In this document: one piece after another, positions 12,201-37,500 of the stretch
Layout: each line of letters starts with the position of its first letter
Numbering within the stretch: the first letter of the stretch is position 1
From: Klebsormidium nitens
Taxonomy: Eukaryota; Streptophyta; Klebsormidiophyceae; Klebsormidiales; Klebsormidiaceae
Assembly: GCA_000708835.1 (NCBI GenBank)
Contig: DF237539.1
Span: forward strand, 1-53,832
Direction of reading: 5' to 3'
DNA length: 53,832 nucleotides
Translations under genes and position numbers: made by a program
The notes under the pieces: generated by a model
Databases searched by the model: none
What the model was told of the DNA's origin: nothing
Seen by the model: the letters and a program-made list of their open reading frames with translations, nothing else

Positions 12201-12539
12201 CTCAGCTTTCTGCAGTGAACCTACAAGGACCCATCTTGAACTGCATTGCTCTTGCTGGCACGCTTATCACTGCGAGAGAGTGGAATCTGAGCAGTACCTT
12301 GAAATAGACGCCGTTCCACTATCTGGCAAGTCCGTGCCCTTCGTTCCCACAGGCTGCCCACCATACTCCACTTCAAGCGGCTCAAGAGCGTAGTGCTTTG
12401 GGAGCAGCGGAGACTTGTCTTCTTTCCGAGAATGATGCCCCGCTTTCGTGCCGGTTGCCTTTGGAGCTTCCCCATCCTCGTCATGGCGTATCTGGGCACC
12501 GGCAGAGTCGCTGATCAGGGCATCCCCGTCCCGCTCCAT
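6244..12539 (-). CDS. SLC38/AAAP-family amino acid transporter, 8 exons
   Basis: Predicted to move neutral amino acids across a membrane with H+ or Na+ (family knowledge; the membrane and substrate cannot be told). Exons from the start are 12298-12539, 11766-11889, 10274-10433, 9523-9678, 8471-8674, 7654-7847, 6494-6804 and 6244-6424. Phases match at every join, giving 523 aa. An acidic soluble N-terminus of ~80 residues is followed by 11 predicted helices. Helix 1 carries the family signature (SGVFNLSTTIVGAGIMALPA). Helix 6 ends CHFNVHPIYVELRD and is followed by the conserved FxxLLFG helix 7. If exon 7 is not spliced, the frame stops at the TGA overlapping its donor (6490-6492) and helix 11 is lost. 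Splicing the 69-nt intron restores a plausible helix 11 (FYFWMILCLACFGSYMD). The C-terminus past that helix is the least certain part. Confidence 0.88.
6764..7080. repeat. ~128-bp tandem repeat (3 copies) at the 3' splice site of transporter intron 6
   Basis: The word AACAGGT begins units at 6764, 6894 and 7021 (periods 130 and 127). The first unit holds the real start of exon 7. On the minus strand the second unit reproduces CAG followed by 13 codons reading VNGVVRLSYASHL, nearly the start of exon 7. The third is more diverged. Copies therefore contain both exon and intron sequence. Confidence 0.8.
8655..9010. repeat. ~87-bp tandem repeats at the 3' splice site of transporter intron 4
   Basis: The start of exon 5 with its acceptor (junction 8674/8675) recurs at about 8819-8850: GTGTAGTGCAGCGAATCTG against GTGTAATGCAGCGAATCTG in the real site. 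A weaker copy lies near 8908-8940. A companion word, GCATGTGCGGGTTG at about 8898 and GCATGCGCGGGTTG at about 8985, gives an 87-bp period. Confidence 0.75.
9225..9530. repeat. Tandem repeat (3 copies) at the 5' splice site of transporter intron 4
   Basis: Units carry the donor-containing word CCCACCTATGTGTTTC or a close variant at about 9300, 9423 and 9517 (periods ~123 and 94). GTGTTCCAGTGAA near 9236 and 9359 repeats with the same 123-bp offset. Only the copy at 9517-9530 overlaps the working donor (exon 4 ends at 9523). On the minus strand the others also read as AGGTGGG donors. Confidence 0.78.
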
Positions 12540-13017
12540 GGAGCAATGTAAGCTGTGGAGCAAAGTACTTTTCAAGAAAGATACCGTCCTGCAACAGAAT
12601 TCTCAATTGCGACAACTGTATCTTAGCTGATTTTGACCACCTGGAAGCCAATGATCCTGATACGCTCACTGAACTCATACGATGACCAGCCCTGGGATTC
12701 GTTGGGCGTCTCTAACTCAAAGGGTCCACCTCTGCTCGTAAAGGGAGCGCCCTGCTGCAAGTCTGATACCATATGTAGATTTTGTCCCAGTGTGCAACAG
12801 CTGGGATGCATTGTTCCAAACCCTCAGGCTCAAGCAGCCTGGGACGGCTCTCGATTCGGTGTCAACAGACGGCTTACACTGCAGGAATGGATGTCGACAC
12901 GACTTCTAGGGTTTCAGTCGCACCAATCTGACCTTTTTCAAAATTCTTCCACTGGCACAAGCACACAGAGCAGCATTGCATCCTGATTTGAGGGCAAGAA
13001 GCAACAAAGCAAGCAGC
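12540..13017. promoter_or_regulatory. Divergent intergenic region, transporter (-) and MEKHLA gene (+)
   Basis: The two start codons point away from each other across 478 bp, so this stretch must hold both promoters and 5' UTRs, or a shared bidirectional promoter. I see no convincing TATA box or known operator. Short open frames here have no coding support. Confidence 0.5.
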
Positions 13018-15804
13018 ATGGCGTGCTCGCATTGTGCCGCACCATGGAGGGCATCCTTGCCCTCGGCTGTCTCGTCTGAGCTGCTCAATAGCAGCAGGAC
13101 ACGGAGGTGCAGAGCATACACCTCAGCGCCTCTTAGACAGAGCTTCTCAGGTTGGTTCGATCAATTTCCTGTGGCCACTATACGTCTATCTCGATGCATC
13201 TTTGAGGAGGAAATCACTGTGACTTTGCGCAGAGCCATGCCGTGTTGCACATCACAGCTGAATTAGGTTTTTGAAAGATGCCCTGGCTGATGTGGCTGTT
13301 CTTCCTCACATCTGGGCGCTGATGACACACACCTCGTGCAGATTTGCTAGGACCAGGGACCGGGGTGGTGGCGCCGCAACAAGACCGGAGGAGGTTAGTT
13401 GTATTAGCCGCTAAGAAAAAAGGGGCCCCTGTGAACAAGGCCGCTGCCGCCAAGAAGGAGAAAGAGGCGGCTGAGGCAGCAGCGGCTGCGGCGAAAAATG
13501 CAGCCCCATACACGAATCCGGACGTCTTCATGCATTCCCTCCTGCTCATCGACAGGTCATTCCCTTACCAGAAGATGGGGATATCTGATTGTTGTCGATA
13601 CCATCTGGATTCTCTGCCAGTCCTTCGCTTCCTGTGTCTGGTGGCATCTGTCATGGTTCTGTGGGGCGGTCTGGCTGATGGTTGAAGGCTCAGCATAAAA
13701 GGCTCGCTCGAGCCTCCAGCAATCCTTCGGCTAGGAAGGACTTTCCATTGCATCTCCTGGTTCGGTTTCTGATGTTACAGCTCATCATTCCATTATTATG
13801 AAAACGTTTTGCATTGGCTGCTCGATGGATATCATCTGGCACGTTGGTCTTATAATCTGCCACGTTGGCCTTGTGATACGAGTAGTGCGCTGCGTTGGTG
13901 CAGTTACCGACGAGCTACAGGAAAGCCCCTCTTCACAGACCTCGAGTTGCCAGACTCAGGGCGGGCGCTGTTTGAGGCGCCGTTTGTGTGCATGAGTCAT
14001 GATGGCGAAGAGGACCCCGTGTTCGATTATGGTATGGTACGGCCACTGGTCTTCATCAGAGAGTCCCCTGCCTTCCAATTCATGAGGGCACCGCCTTTGA
14101 AAACTCAATGATATGGTTGTTGCATGTTGTGATTGCAGATGCATTTAAGTGCTCAGAGTTCTCTGATCGTTCTTCGCTGCCAAATGAGAGATAGATTTGT
14201 CCAGAAGGAGCACCAGCTGGGAGTTAGATACTTCTTTTAGAAAGTGTCAGTGTTGGAACAGGGTCTTTACATTCCACGCGGTGTTGCTTTTCTTGCCTTG
14301 TTTCAGGGAACAAAGCGGCACTCGAGCTTTTCGAGATGACCTGGGATGAGTTCACGAAGATGCCAAGTCGGAAATCCGCTGCTTCAGATGCCCCAGAACA
14401 GGTTCGTGACAGCTACTCTGCTCTATCCTGTCCTGTTCGACCTTTCTTCCCTTGCTGTTCAGCTGCAGCGAGGAAGCGTGCACTGAAATTTGAAAACGAT
14501 ATGGGGGCTGGCAACAATGTTTGGGTGTCATTGCTCCGTCTGACGAACCGGTCGGACTCTGTTCACTCGTGATGCCTACTGAAAATCTTGCAAATACTTC
14601 CGACTCTGTTCAGTTGTGATGCCTAATGGATATTCTGCGATCGGTTCTGACTCTGTTCAGTTGTGATCTGAAATGGAGAACCCGCGTTGGTCCTGACTCT
14701 GTTCGTGTGTGATGCAGGAAGGTCGGAACCAGCTGCTAGCAGAAGCTCTTGAAAAGGTACGACGCCTCTGCTCGCTGCTTTGTCGTAGCTGTTGCACCTT
14801 GCAAAACTTGCGCTTCACTCGAGGCGTTGCTGTGACGGGGCGAAGGAGCCAAGAAACATTCAATTGAGCACTGTTATACGATGCCAGGGGGCTGGTTCAC
14901 CTCCCATCAATTCCAGCTGTTGTCTGCGATAACCTCATAGAATCTAGAAAGAAGGCTTCTTCGGAGCACCAGTCGGCTGAGGGTCAGGAGAGCCAGCCAT
15001 CAACAAATACATGCCCGTTTCTGGAGAATGCTTTCCACCCGCTGCCGCAACATGCTTCCCTTTCGCCGTCTAGGGTGCAATCGAGCTTCACGATGCACAG
15101 CGGTACACATCCACGGGCAAGCCGTTCATCATCCAAAAGGGCGTCCTCTGGACCATAACCAACCTTGAAGGCGAACGCCTGGGACAGGTAGGCCCTCTCC
15201 TGACGGCTCTACGCACATGGCTGTGGACACTCCGAGCGTGTCCCCAGTAGTTCCAACTTGATGTTGAGTGACGGCTATGATAAGTTCAGTTCATGCCCGG
15301 GAGACGGGTGGGTCTGGTTTGAGGTTTTGAATTGGGTATGGGTTCTTAGCATGTTAACTTTGGTTTTACTTTCTTTGAAGTTGGGAATTTGATCGAACTC
15401 AACATAGGCCCAACGTAACATCAAATCGTGAATCATTGTATCTCCGGTCTAGGCCGCTCCTTGCGATGCACCGTCTTTGACAAATGTTGGTGTATCCCCT
15501 GCGGTTTGCTGGCTTATGCGCATCTTACGATCATCGTGTCGGTGCCGGATTCGCCACTGCGTCACAAGTCAACTCGACAGGGACAAGTCGGACCTTCTTT
15601 CTCAATTCTTATAAACAAAAAGTCATGTACAGTGTCTGCAGCCTCTATCTGCTCGTGCTGACTGGTCTTGGGTTTCTACAGGCCGCCGTCTGCACAGAGA
15701 TCGAGCACCCCGCGGCCAGTGCTTCGGCTGATAGCAAGCAGACGCTGCCCACGGCGCAAGCGTTGGATGGGACGACATCGAATGGGCCAACAGTAGTTTC
15801 TTGA
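13018..15804 (+). CDS. Plastid-targeted MEKHLA-domain protein, 7 exons
   Basis: Exons are 13018-13150, 13342-13555, 13904-14031, 14307-14401, 14718-14756, 15074-15187 and 15682-15804, with consistent phases, giving 281 aa. Residues 1-68 look like a chloroplast transit peptide: MACSHC start, rich in Ser/Ala/Arg, few acids, and a likely processing site near RRRLVVLAA. An Ala/Lys-rich linker follows. Residues ~104-245 match the MEKHLA domain: HSLLLIDSYRRATGKPLF, then DPVFDYGNKAALELFEMTW, DEFTKMPSRKSA and a final GEGERLGQAA-type end (seen as LEGERLGQAAV). This PAS-like domain is known as the C-terminal part of HD-ZIP III transcription factors and as stand-alone cyanobacterial and algal proteins. 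No homeodomain or START domain is present, so this is the stand-alone form. Its ligand and role are unknown. The ATG at 13018 was chosen because it opens the transit peptide. Confidence 0.88.
14555..14717 (+). repeat. 47-bp tandem repeat, 4 copies, ending at the 3' splice site of MEKHLA intron 4
   Basis: GACTCTGTTC starts units at 14555, 14602, 14649 and 14695 (periods 47, 47, 46). Each is followed by a GTGATG-type word. Only the last unit reads GTGATGCAG and supplies the acceptor of exon 5 (14718). The earlier units read GATGCC or GATCTG at that position. Confidence 0.85.
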
Positions 15805-16720
15805 GCTAGGTTTGAAGTGAACGCGGCTCGTCTACTATTATGCTAAGGTAGACTGTTTCTGCTACGTGTATGGATACTGAGGCACGCAATAGATTGCACG
15901 ATTTGCACTGAGATTTTGTTACATGCCCGCACTTCGATTGTCTTTGAGTGTAAATATTGGTTCAAGGCCGGTCATCATACCACCGTGTACGCATCGCCGG
16001 ATCCCCAGGCTGATCGGCATGGAATTACATTGATTGCTTAAGAACAGTTTGGTCAAATTCTCGTCCAATCATCCGATCTATCATATATGGTCGGATATAA
16101 ATATAGACATATCATTGGCCGCCCTAGGCTAGAAACAGCTCGAACTCCAATTCAAGGCATGCCAGATCGGATGCATGAGCTCCATTTAGTCTGCTGGCAT
16201 ATGACAAGTGCACGCAATATTGTGCACCAAATCTTGAAAGCTATCAATGATGCTGGAAGATCTACGTAAGTATCTCAACTCTCACGATGTCTTTCGAGTT
16301 TGCAAACGCATTGATTGAGCGTTTGACCAAGTTGAGTCCTCCCACGACACTCATTGAGCACGCCTTGGCGAGGCCGTGTCACTTCGCCATCTCATGTTCA
16401 ACAATGTTTACACTCGCTGGCCCGACCGACCTAATTTGTAACGACGTGGCGGACTCAATCATCAGTTTAGAATCTAATTTATTGTTACCTAGAAGAGTCT
16501 TCGACGAAATCATAACGAATTCTCTACATCAAAGCTCTACTTTCGAGGTTATGGTGTTCGTGACAATAACAACTTCCTGTCCTTGTTCTCTGATCTCATC
16601 AACAGCATCTATATGTTACAACCATATGTTAGCAACACTCGCCGTCAAAGAGAGTTACCTCCTATTAGTGCAACCTGTTGATCTGGGCTCCGAAGCTAGC
16701 ATGAGAATGCTACCTGTAAC
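15805..16720. other. Convergent intergenic region
   Basis: It lies between the 3' ends of the MEKHLA gene (+) and the SYD-type gene (-) and should contain both 3' UTRs. An open frame of 145 codons at 16287-16724 (+) has no domain and overlaps the end of the SYD-type gene in antisense. I do not call it a gene. Confidence 0.5.
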
Positions 16721-30176
<13,456 letters not shown>

Positions 30177-31516
30177 ACTGTGACGGTGGTCACCCGCAAC
30201 TTCAGAGTTCTTGCCCCTCCCTTGCTGCAGAGAAGCAAACCTTTCATTCATTGATACAATAAAATGGCAATGGATCGATGACTGCCTACATAGAGACATG
30301 AATGTCTATGTTACACCTCCACAGATCTCACGCTAGGGAAGGAACTGAGTACTGATTGATCCATAGTGGGGTGGTGCAAAGTTGAGGAGCTGACGAGAAG
30401 TCTGTTGAAAGCAGATGATACTATGTGTATTACGATCACTGTCAGCGACCTCAACCAGAGTGGCCAGAAGCAACTGATATTTTCAGTGCATTCCTTGTGC
30501 TGCTGAACTCAGGACTTCAGGACCAAAGTGCGGGAAACCAAACCAACCACCTTTTGCAGATACAGGCGAATAGCAATGCTGTCTGAATATAAGCCTATCA
30601 CAAGTTCTGGATTCCAAAGCCGTGTCTTCTACGATTGGCCATGATTCTTTGAAAAAGATGATACTGTCATTAGAAATGATTAAGCAGTCGCCTATCGTCC
30701 CACCCCAGAACGGGGAGTCTTAACAAGCAGCTGAAAATAACACTGCTCATCACAAGGACGGCTCCGCTCACCAAGCCTAATAGCTACACAACGCACGTGA
30801 CCCCTGGCCCTTCCCCTGCACTCTCGTCTTCATCAACCATGATCCCAGCCCGAGCAGACAGTCTATACATGAGCAGCCTCCTTCGCTGGAGCCTGTGGAG
30901 GGGGCAAGCGGAGAATTTCACACAAGTCGCCACCTTTTCAAAGCAGAGTCCATTTGCCAACACTGAACAATGATGATCATGAACACAGGTGCCTTCTGTG
31001 TTCAAAATTAGCGGTTAGAAAGCGGGTTAAAGGCAAATTCTATGAATGGCTTCATCGATCGCCATCAAGATGGGTGAAAGATAATCCGTCGGATGAGAAG
31101 GATTTGATCCTAAAGCCGTCGGATGCCGTTCCAGTTTGAAATTTCTTGCAGAGTTCGCAAGGTGCTGGTTATCAGGATTCAAAGCTATGCAAGAGCCTAG
31201 GCCTGCATTGGCAAGAGCCTTTTCGAGAGACGAGACTTCGTGACTTGGTTCTTGATTGTTAAAATTCTCAAGAGCGCCCTTGGGCCTTGAGGCTTGAAGC
31301 TGCCTTGAAACTTTCAATTGCATCGACTGGACGTTAATGCAGCCATTGGAGGCGGCCTTTGGAAACGTCCATGAGGAAGAGGAGCAGATGAAGGCGGGCT
31401 ATCAGAGGCTGCAATCTTCCTTCCATGGAACCGATCGCTTGCCCAGACTTGTTGTAATGCAAGCCTCCTCTTCGACTTCCAATCAAATTGACGAGCGGTG
31501 ATCACTCTACTTCCCA
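30177..31516. promoter_or_regulatory. Divergent intergenic region, SYD-type gene (-) and hydrolase gene (+)
   Basis: These 1340 bp separate two start codons that point away from each other. A G-box-like CACGTGAC lies near 30795. No coding evidence is seen on either strand. Whether the promoter is shared cannot be decided from sequence. Confidence 0.45.
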
Positions 31517-34500
31517 ATGGATCCCGGCGAGAATGAATCCCTGGATCAACGAGCTGTCGCTGCTGCTGAGCTGGCCGAAACTGCAGAGGCTGCACCACTG
31601 TCGGTACAAGCTAGCGCGGAAAAAGATGCGAATGTAGCTACATTAGGTGAAGCGCAAGAACCCGTCTCAGACACGGCAGCTGCACCTGACTCGTCAGGTC
31701 CTTGCGAAACACGCAATTTACCAGCGAGCCTCTCCTCCAGGGGGGAAAGCAAGGCCCCTGCAAATGAGCCCATAGGTCATGACCCAACGGGGCCTTCTAC
31801 ACCTCCTCTGGAAAGGATCGCCTCACCTCCATCCCAGGACCCCAGTCAAAAGGACCCCCTCAACAGTGCCCGTTTGTCTACAGAACCCCAGGCCCCAGGG
31901 GATCAGCGCTCAGGCCCCCTGACAGATTTTGTCCCCCCTCCTATACCCCCCTTCAAGCAAAAGTCCTTGCCCACGGCCAAGCCCCCTTCAACCACTTACA
32001 GGGAGCGGAGCGCAAGGTTCAAGAGGAAGCGGCAAGAGAAGCAGACCGGCGCGCGATTGCAGGCTTTTCCCTCCGGAACTGCATACCCCTTCCACCACAG
32101 TTTCAGGGCCATCCCAGGGGAGAAGCTGCCTAACGGCCAGTCGCCGTATCCTGGAACCGCACCCCCCGGAGCCCCGCTTTACACCCCGTTGGTTGCCCCC
32201 CCAAAGGGAGACATTCTGAACGCCACCGCGCTTGCACAGCTCACCGGCACCTACCTAGGGTTCCCCTGGCTTTCCATTGCGGTTTCGGGGCCCCCAAATC
32301 TTGGCGCGGATTCGCAGGACGGCAGAGCGAGAAAGAGGCGCGCGAAGGGAGCGGATCCTGAAGCCCCCAGGATGATGGCAGACCGCGCCCCCTCCCCTTT
32401 GCTGAGCTTTGACACCGGGCGGAAGCCCCGCTGGAAGCCCGCCCCCGCGGGCTTCACAAAGTGTGCGGCGTGTGTGTGGTCGAGGAGGGCCACCGGATAC
32501 TGCTACCTGAAACATGGTGGCGGCAAGGAGGGCGCCAGAAAGGAGCGTGCATCGGCGGATGACGGGGCATCTGAAAAAGACGCCGACGGTGATCGGAGCA
32601 AGGGGGATGGCGGCGGGAGGCAGGAGGGCGCTGGGGCAACTAGTGCATTGGGAAGTGAAGGGGCATCTGAAAAGGACGCCGACGGTGACGGGGGCGAGGG
32701 GGATGACAGCAGGGAGCCAGCGAAGAATGCGGACGAACGAGGGGTGTGCGAAGCTGGAGGCGCTGCTGGGGCCTCTGGACTGGCCCCTGAAAACACGATT
32801 GCCGGAGACAAGGTGAGCAGCAGACAATAATAGGCAATATGGACAGGTGACTATCATACAAACGAGAAAAAGACTGTTGAAAGGGCCTCTTCTTGGATGA
32901 TGTTCCGTTGGGAGTCGAGTGAAATTCTCATTTACAGGGGCATCTTGCATCTGTGTTTGATGTCAGTGCTCGATGACGTGGGTTGCTGACTGGCTTTAAA
33001 TTCCTAGGACTTTGTGCATGCTTTTTGGAGTGACAACACATGGTTGGGCTATGGGCCAACACTGTCCTTTTGTGCAAGCGAGTGCTGCTTGTCTTCAAAT
33101 GTAAACGCTCGAAGGCCGTCCATCACAAGACGGGGGTTGTATTTCTTGATCTTGTTTCGATAGGGCAAAACGTTCTGAGCCTACATTGAGCCCTTTTGTT
33201 GGTGGTCAACGCATCAACTGAGCGTAAGCAAGCAAGAGAAAAACTTTTTCGAGGCCAACCTGGATTTGTTTCGTCTTGCCAAAGAACCATTTATACTGTG
33301 GCTTTGCAGAGCTGATTCGCGGATTGCTTCCAGGCGGCTTCAGATGGCGGATTCTCCCTCAACGTCTATCATGTCAAGTCACCTTACCATCTGCAAAGGA
33401 TTGCTCTGCTGTTCGGTCCGCTTTGAAGTGACTGCGGCCTTTCTAGATTTTGATCCAACATCCTTCCGCCGAGTCCATCTGTTTTTATGTGTTGCAGGCT
33501 GCTCCGGACGAAGTCCCTGCCGAACCCTCGGCCAGCCTTGATGGAAAGACAGGCGATGATGATGCAACTGAAGCCCATGCGCCGGCAGATGCCGCGAAAG
33601 ATAGCGAATCAGCGGAAGAGAGGGGAGACAAAGAGGCGAGAGAAGGTGGGTTTGCGGAGGGCGCCCTTGGAGAGGGGCTAGAGGCAGGAGGAACGGACGA
33701 CGATATACAAAACGGGGACACAAGGGAGGAGCAAGTGACAGCGGATGGTGGGGCGGGAGGTGATGGTCAACGGGTTGGGAAGGACAGCGGGGGACGGCTT
33801 GAGACTGGAGGAGGAACTGACGTGGCAGGGAACAGCAACGCAGAGGGGAGGAAGAAAGCGCTGCAAAGTGGACGGCAGAACGGGGGAGAAGGGGCCAGGG
33901 GTGCAGAAAACGGGCAGCCAGTCACTGCCGCTGTGAGCGGGCAGTCCGGCACAGCTCCATCTGACCCCTTGACGGCTGAGCCCCAGTCCAAGGGATTAGA
34001 GGAGGGGAGGTCTCCCGTGCCAGCCGGCAAGACACCTGCAAAAAGTCTTCCATCCGTAGGCTTCAGCTTTCTGACAGTCAACGAGGCCCCCCAGGGGAAG
34101 CGGAAGGAGCCGGACAGCGCAGACGAGAAAGGGCCCGGCCGCCCGAAGCCGTGCAACGCGTGCCGCAAGGTGCGCAAGGGGGGGTGCGGCACGCCGCGCG
34201 CATACTCCGGGTGCGAAGTCTGGAAGCCGGAAGTGCGCGAGTGGCCTCGGAAGCGGGGGGAGGAACGGGAGCTGCGGCCGTGGCCGGCGCACCTCCCCCC
34301 CGAAGCGCACGCGCAGATCCAAACGGTCGCGGCCGACCCTTTGCGCGCTGACTCGGCCGCCAGCGCCGCGTCGAGAATACCGTACCTCTACTTCGGACGT
34401 TCGCCGAGCGGAATAGACCCCGGAAGCGAGAACGGTCTGGGCGTCAGCCCAGCTCCCTACAGCCGCCTGACCCCCGCGTCGTACCTCTCGCGGCTCAACC

Positions 34501-37500
34501 AGAGCAGCGCCGTTCCGTCTGGCCCCGCCTTGGTTGACCTGTTTGCCAAACCCCCCGCGAACCTGCGGGCGCAGATCAGCTCGGTTCCAAAGCCGGGGCC
34601 AGGCCCGCTGTCACAGCAAGTGTCGGAAATCTTCTCCTCTCCCTACGCGGCCCTCCGCTCTCACCAGCCAAGCCCCCCTCAACTGCCCCCAATTGCGCAC
34701 CTGATCGATTTTCGCTCGGCTGGTTCAAATCTTGCCGGACACGGGGTCAGGATGCCCGTTCCGTCCGAGTATTTTCCCCAAGCACATGCGCCGCAAAGCG
34801 CCCCCAGCCGCTATGCTGGCGTTCCTGTCAAAGTACTGAACCCGAACGCGCGCACGCCTGACGCCAACCCCGTCGTTCCGCTCTCGATCCTCCCAGTCCA
34901 AATCCAGATCCCAGTGCTCCCCGTCTTTAGGAACCCCCCGACGGCGAGCATCGGTGCCCAGTTGCCCGCTCCAACGCTGAGCAGCAGTAACCAACCGCTT
35001 CTAGGTAGCTTCTTGCAAGGGCGGGAGGCGTTCGCCGGGGGGCAGCCGTCAGCTGACGTCATCAGAATCCGGGGTGGCGGACCTCGGCCCAGGAAGCGGA
35101 AGCAAACGGACGGAATGACGGGAGGAGCAGAGAAGAAGGCCCGGAACGTAGCTGCGAAGAAGGGGAGCGGAAAAAGAGACGGGGCTCTTGGAGAAGAAAG
35201 AAAGCACGAGGCGACCGCAGGCGGCGAGAATGATGCTGGGGCGAAACCAGAGGAGGCATCGGGGAGCAAAGGAAGGGGAGCTGCCGAGGAAGGGTCTTCT
35301 GGGGTGACGCCAGAAAGAGAAGGGCTCAGGCGAAGTAGTCGGGTACGGAAAGGGAGGGAGACAGGTCAGACAGAGGAAGCGCCAAGCAATCGACGGGAGG
35401 CACCAGGAGCAAGGGGGCGAAGCAGAAGTGCTGCCAAAGCGAGCACGGAGCGTTCAGAGGGGGCTGGGCCTAGCGGGCAGGGGGATGCAAGTAAGAAAGA
35501 AAAAAAGGGGGGTGGTAAGGCCCGGACGAGGAAAGCGGAATCAACTGTGGCAGGAGGCAAGAAAGCGACATCAGAAGGTGAGGCCAAGGGCGGGGGAAGG
35601 AAAGGCCGCACTACCGGAACGAAGAGACGGAAAAAGGGGGACGGAACGGGTTCTGGTGGGAGTCGAGCTGGCGGCGTGGGAACGTCAGCCGCAAAAAAAG
35701 CGAGGGGGGGAGCCAAAGGGAAGGGCGCTTCCGGCAAGGCACCCCTGATCGTCTTTGCGCATGGGGCCGGAGCGGGATCGTCCTCGCCCTTTATGCAAAG
35801 GTGAGAATGCCACATGCCGCTTCTGTTAGGTTGCTGGAAGGCGATCGAGGCTGCGGGGTCAGAGGACCAGGTTGCAAAGCTTTGAGCTTAAGATGTTGTG
35901 GTGAGGAATGGTCATGAGAACATTGGCTTGGTCAGAGGAGCCTTAAGCTGAACGCCATAACCCAAACAGTGAAGCCATGGTCCATCTTTCCCCTCAAGTA
36001 TTATCAAAGTGTTCGACGACTCTTTGCATGGTTTTCAAAGAGGCCGGCAACTTGGCCCAGCATCGTAAGTGCCATTGTCTCTCCTTTTCAGAGATTCGAA
36101 CAGCAAGAATCATGAGCCATAATAGGCAGCCAATATGAATCCCCCGGTCGTTGACTCTCTGTCGTGCAGCAAGTCTGCCGCAGATTTCTCTGACTGTGCA
36201 CGCAGCAATTGTGAATCTTGTCAAGTGCTGGTCCTAAACAAAGCTAAGCAACAACTTATTCTCTTCCAGGTGGCGGGACCTTCTTAGAGAGGCACTGGGC
36301 GCGGTGGACGTCGTCACATTTGATTATCCCTGTGAGTTGACCCCTTTTCTGTCTGCCCGAAAGGTTTTGCTTTCCCTTGGAGACAAGCCTTATTGTTTGG
36401 CCTTCACTTTCCGCTTGGAGCAGACTTTGACCGACACCTTTGACGCCTTGCGTAAAAGTCGGTGGGAGATTTGTGCTTTGAAGTGCTTTCAAGTTAAGTG
36501 CTAGCATGAATGGTCGTTAGGTCGACCTGGCAAGGATGGAAGGACGGGCGTGTTGTCTACTGGCCGGGATTTAGTGCAGTGAACATCTGTTCGAAAGTCA
36601 GAGCCACTCAAGCTGTCTGCGGGTATTCCAACGCGTCTCACACTTGATTCTTGAGAAGTTCGGCCCCCTGACTTCGAAACTGATCTCACTTCTCGACCAA
36701 ATAAAGAACCATCAGGTTTGGGCAGTACCTGGAATGACAAGCGGTCTGACCTAGAACTGATGCATGTATTTTTTTGCCAACCGTAGATCTGGCAAGCGGC
36801 AAGAAGGGAGCACCGCCCAAGGCCGAGAAGCTGGTCGACTTCCACATCGCGACGATAAAATCGGCGCAAGAAAAGTACCCGGGCGCTCCCCTTGTGCTGA
36901 TTGGCAAATCAATGGGATCCAGGTGGGCACCTTATAGGCGCCCCCCACATTCCTTGGCGGCGTCGAATCCGCCAAGCGAGAACGGCGGCTTGGAAGTGTT
37001 TGGATGCTTACACGAGAAGCTGCTCGGCACTGCTTCGGGTCGCTTCAGACGTCGGGGCTTGAGAATTGACGACTTTGCCAAATTTTGGACTTGGAAGTGT
37101 GAAAGCGAGCAGCGGAGCAACCGGGGGGCTTCGTGACATACATGTTGGCTAAAATGACACCTCTGTCGACAATGTCTGAGGGTCAGATTTTTGCAAACAA
37201 TCTCTGCAAGATAGTGCGCGCAGTCTACAGTTCCTATTACCACTGCGTTGGCAGCCCGTCTATGACCAAAGCGTTCTGGCACCTTCATCGCAAGCACACC
37301 AACTTCGACATTCACTATCTCTACCCCTCCTCCTTTCCACGCAGGCCGGTCTGTACATGTCATGTACTATTTGCGTCAACCTTGTCACTTCCCTTTTCAC
37401 TTCCTGAGTTGTGGTCCGCAATCTTGAGCCGTCCGATCATCCCTGCCGTTGTCGATCAGACGGTCCACAATTGGGAACCATGCTGCGCGGGGCATCCAAA

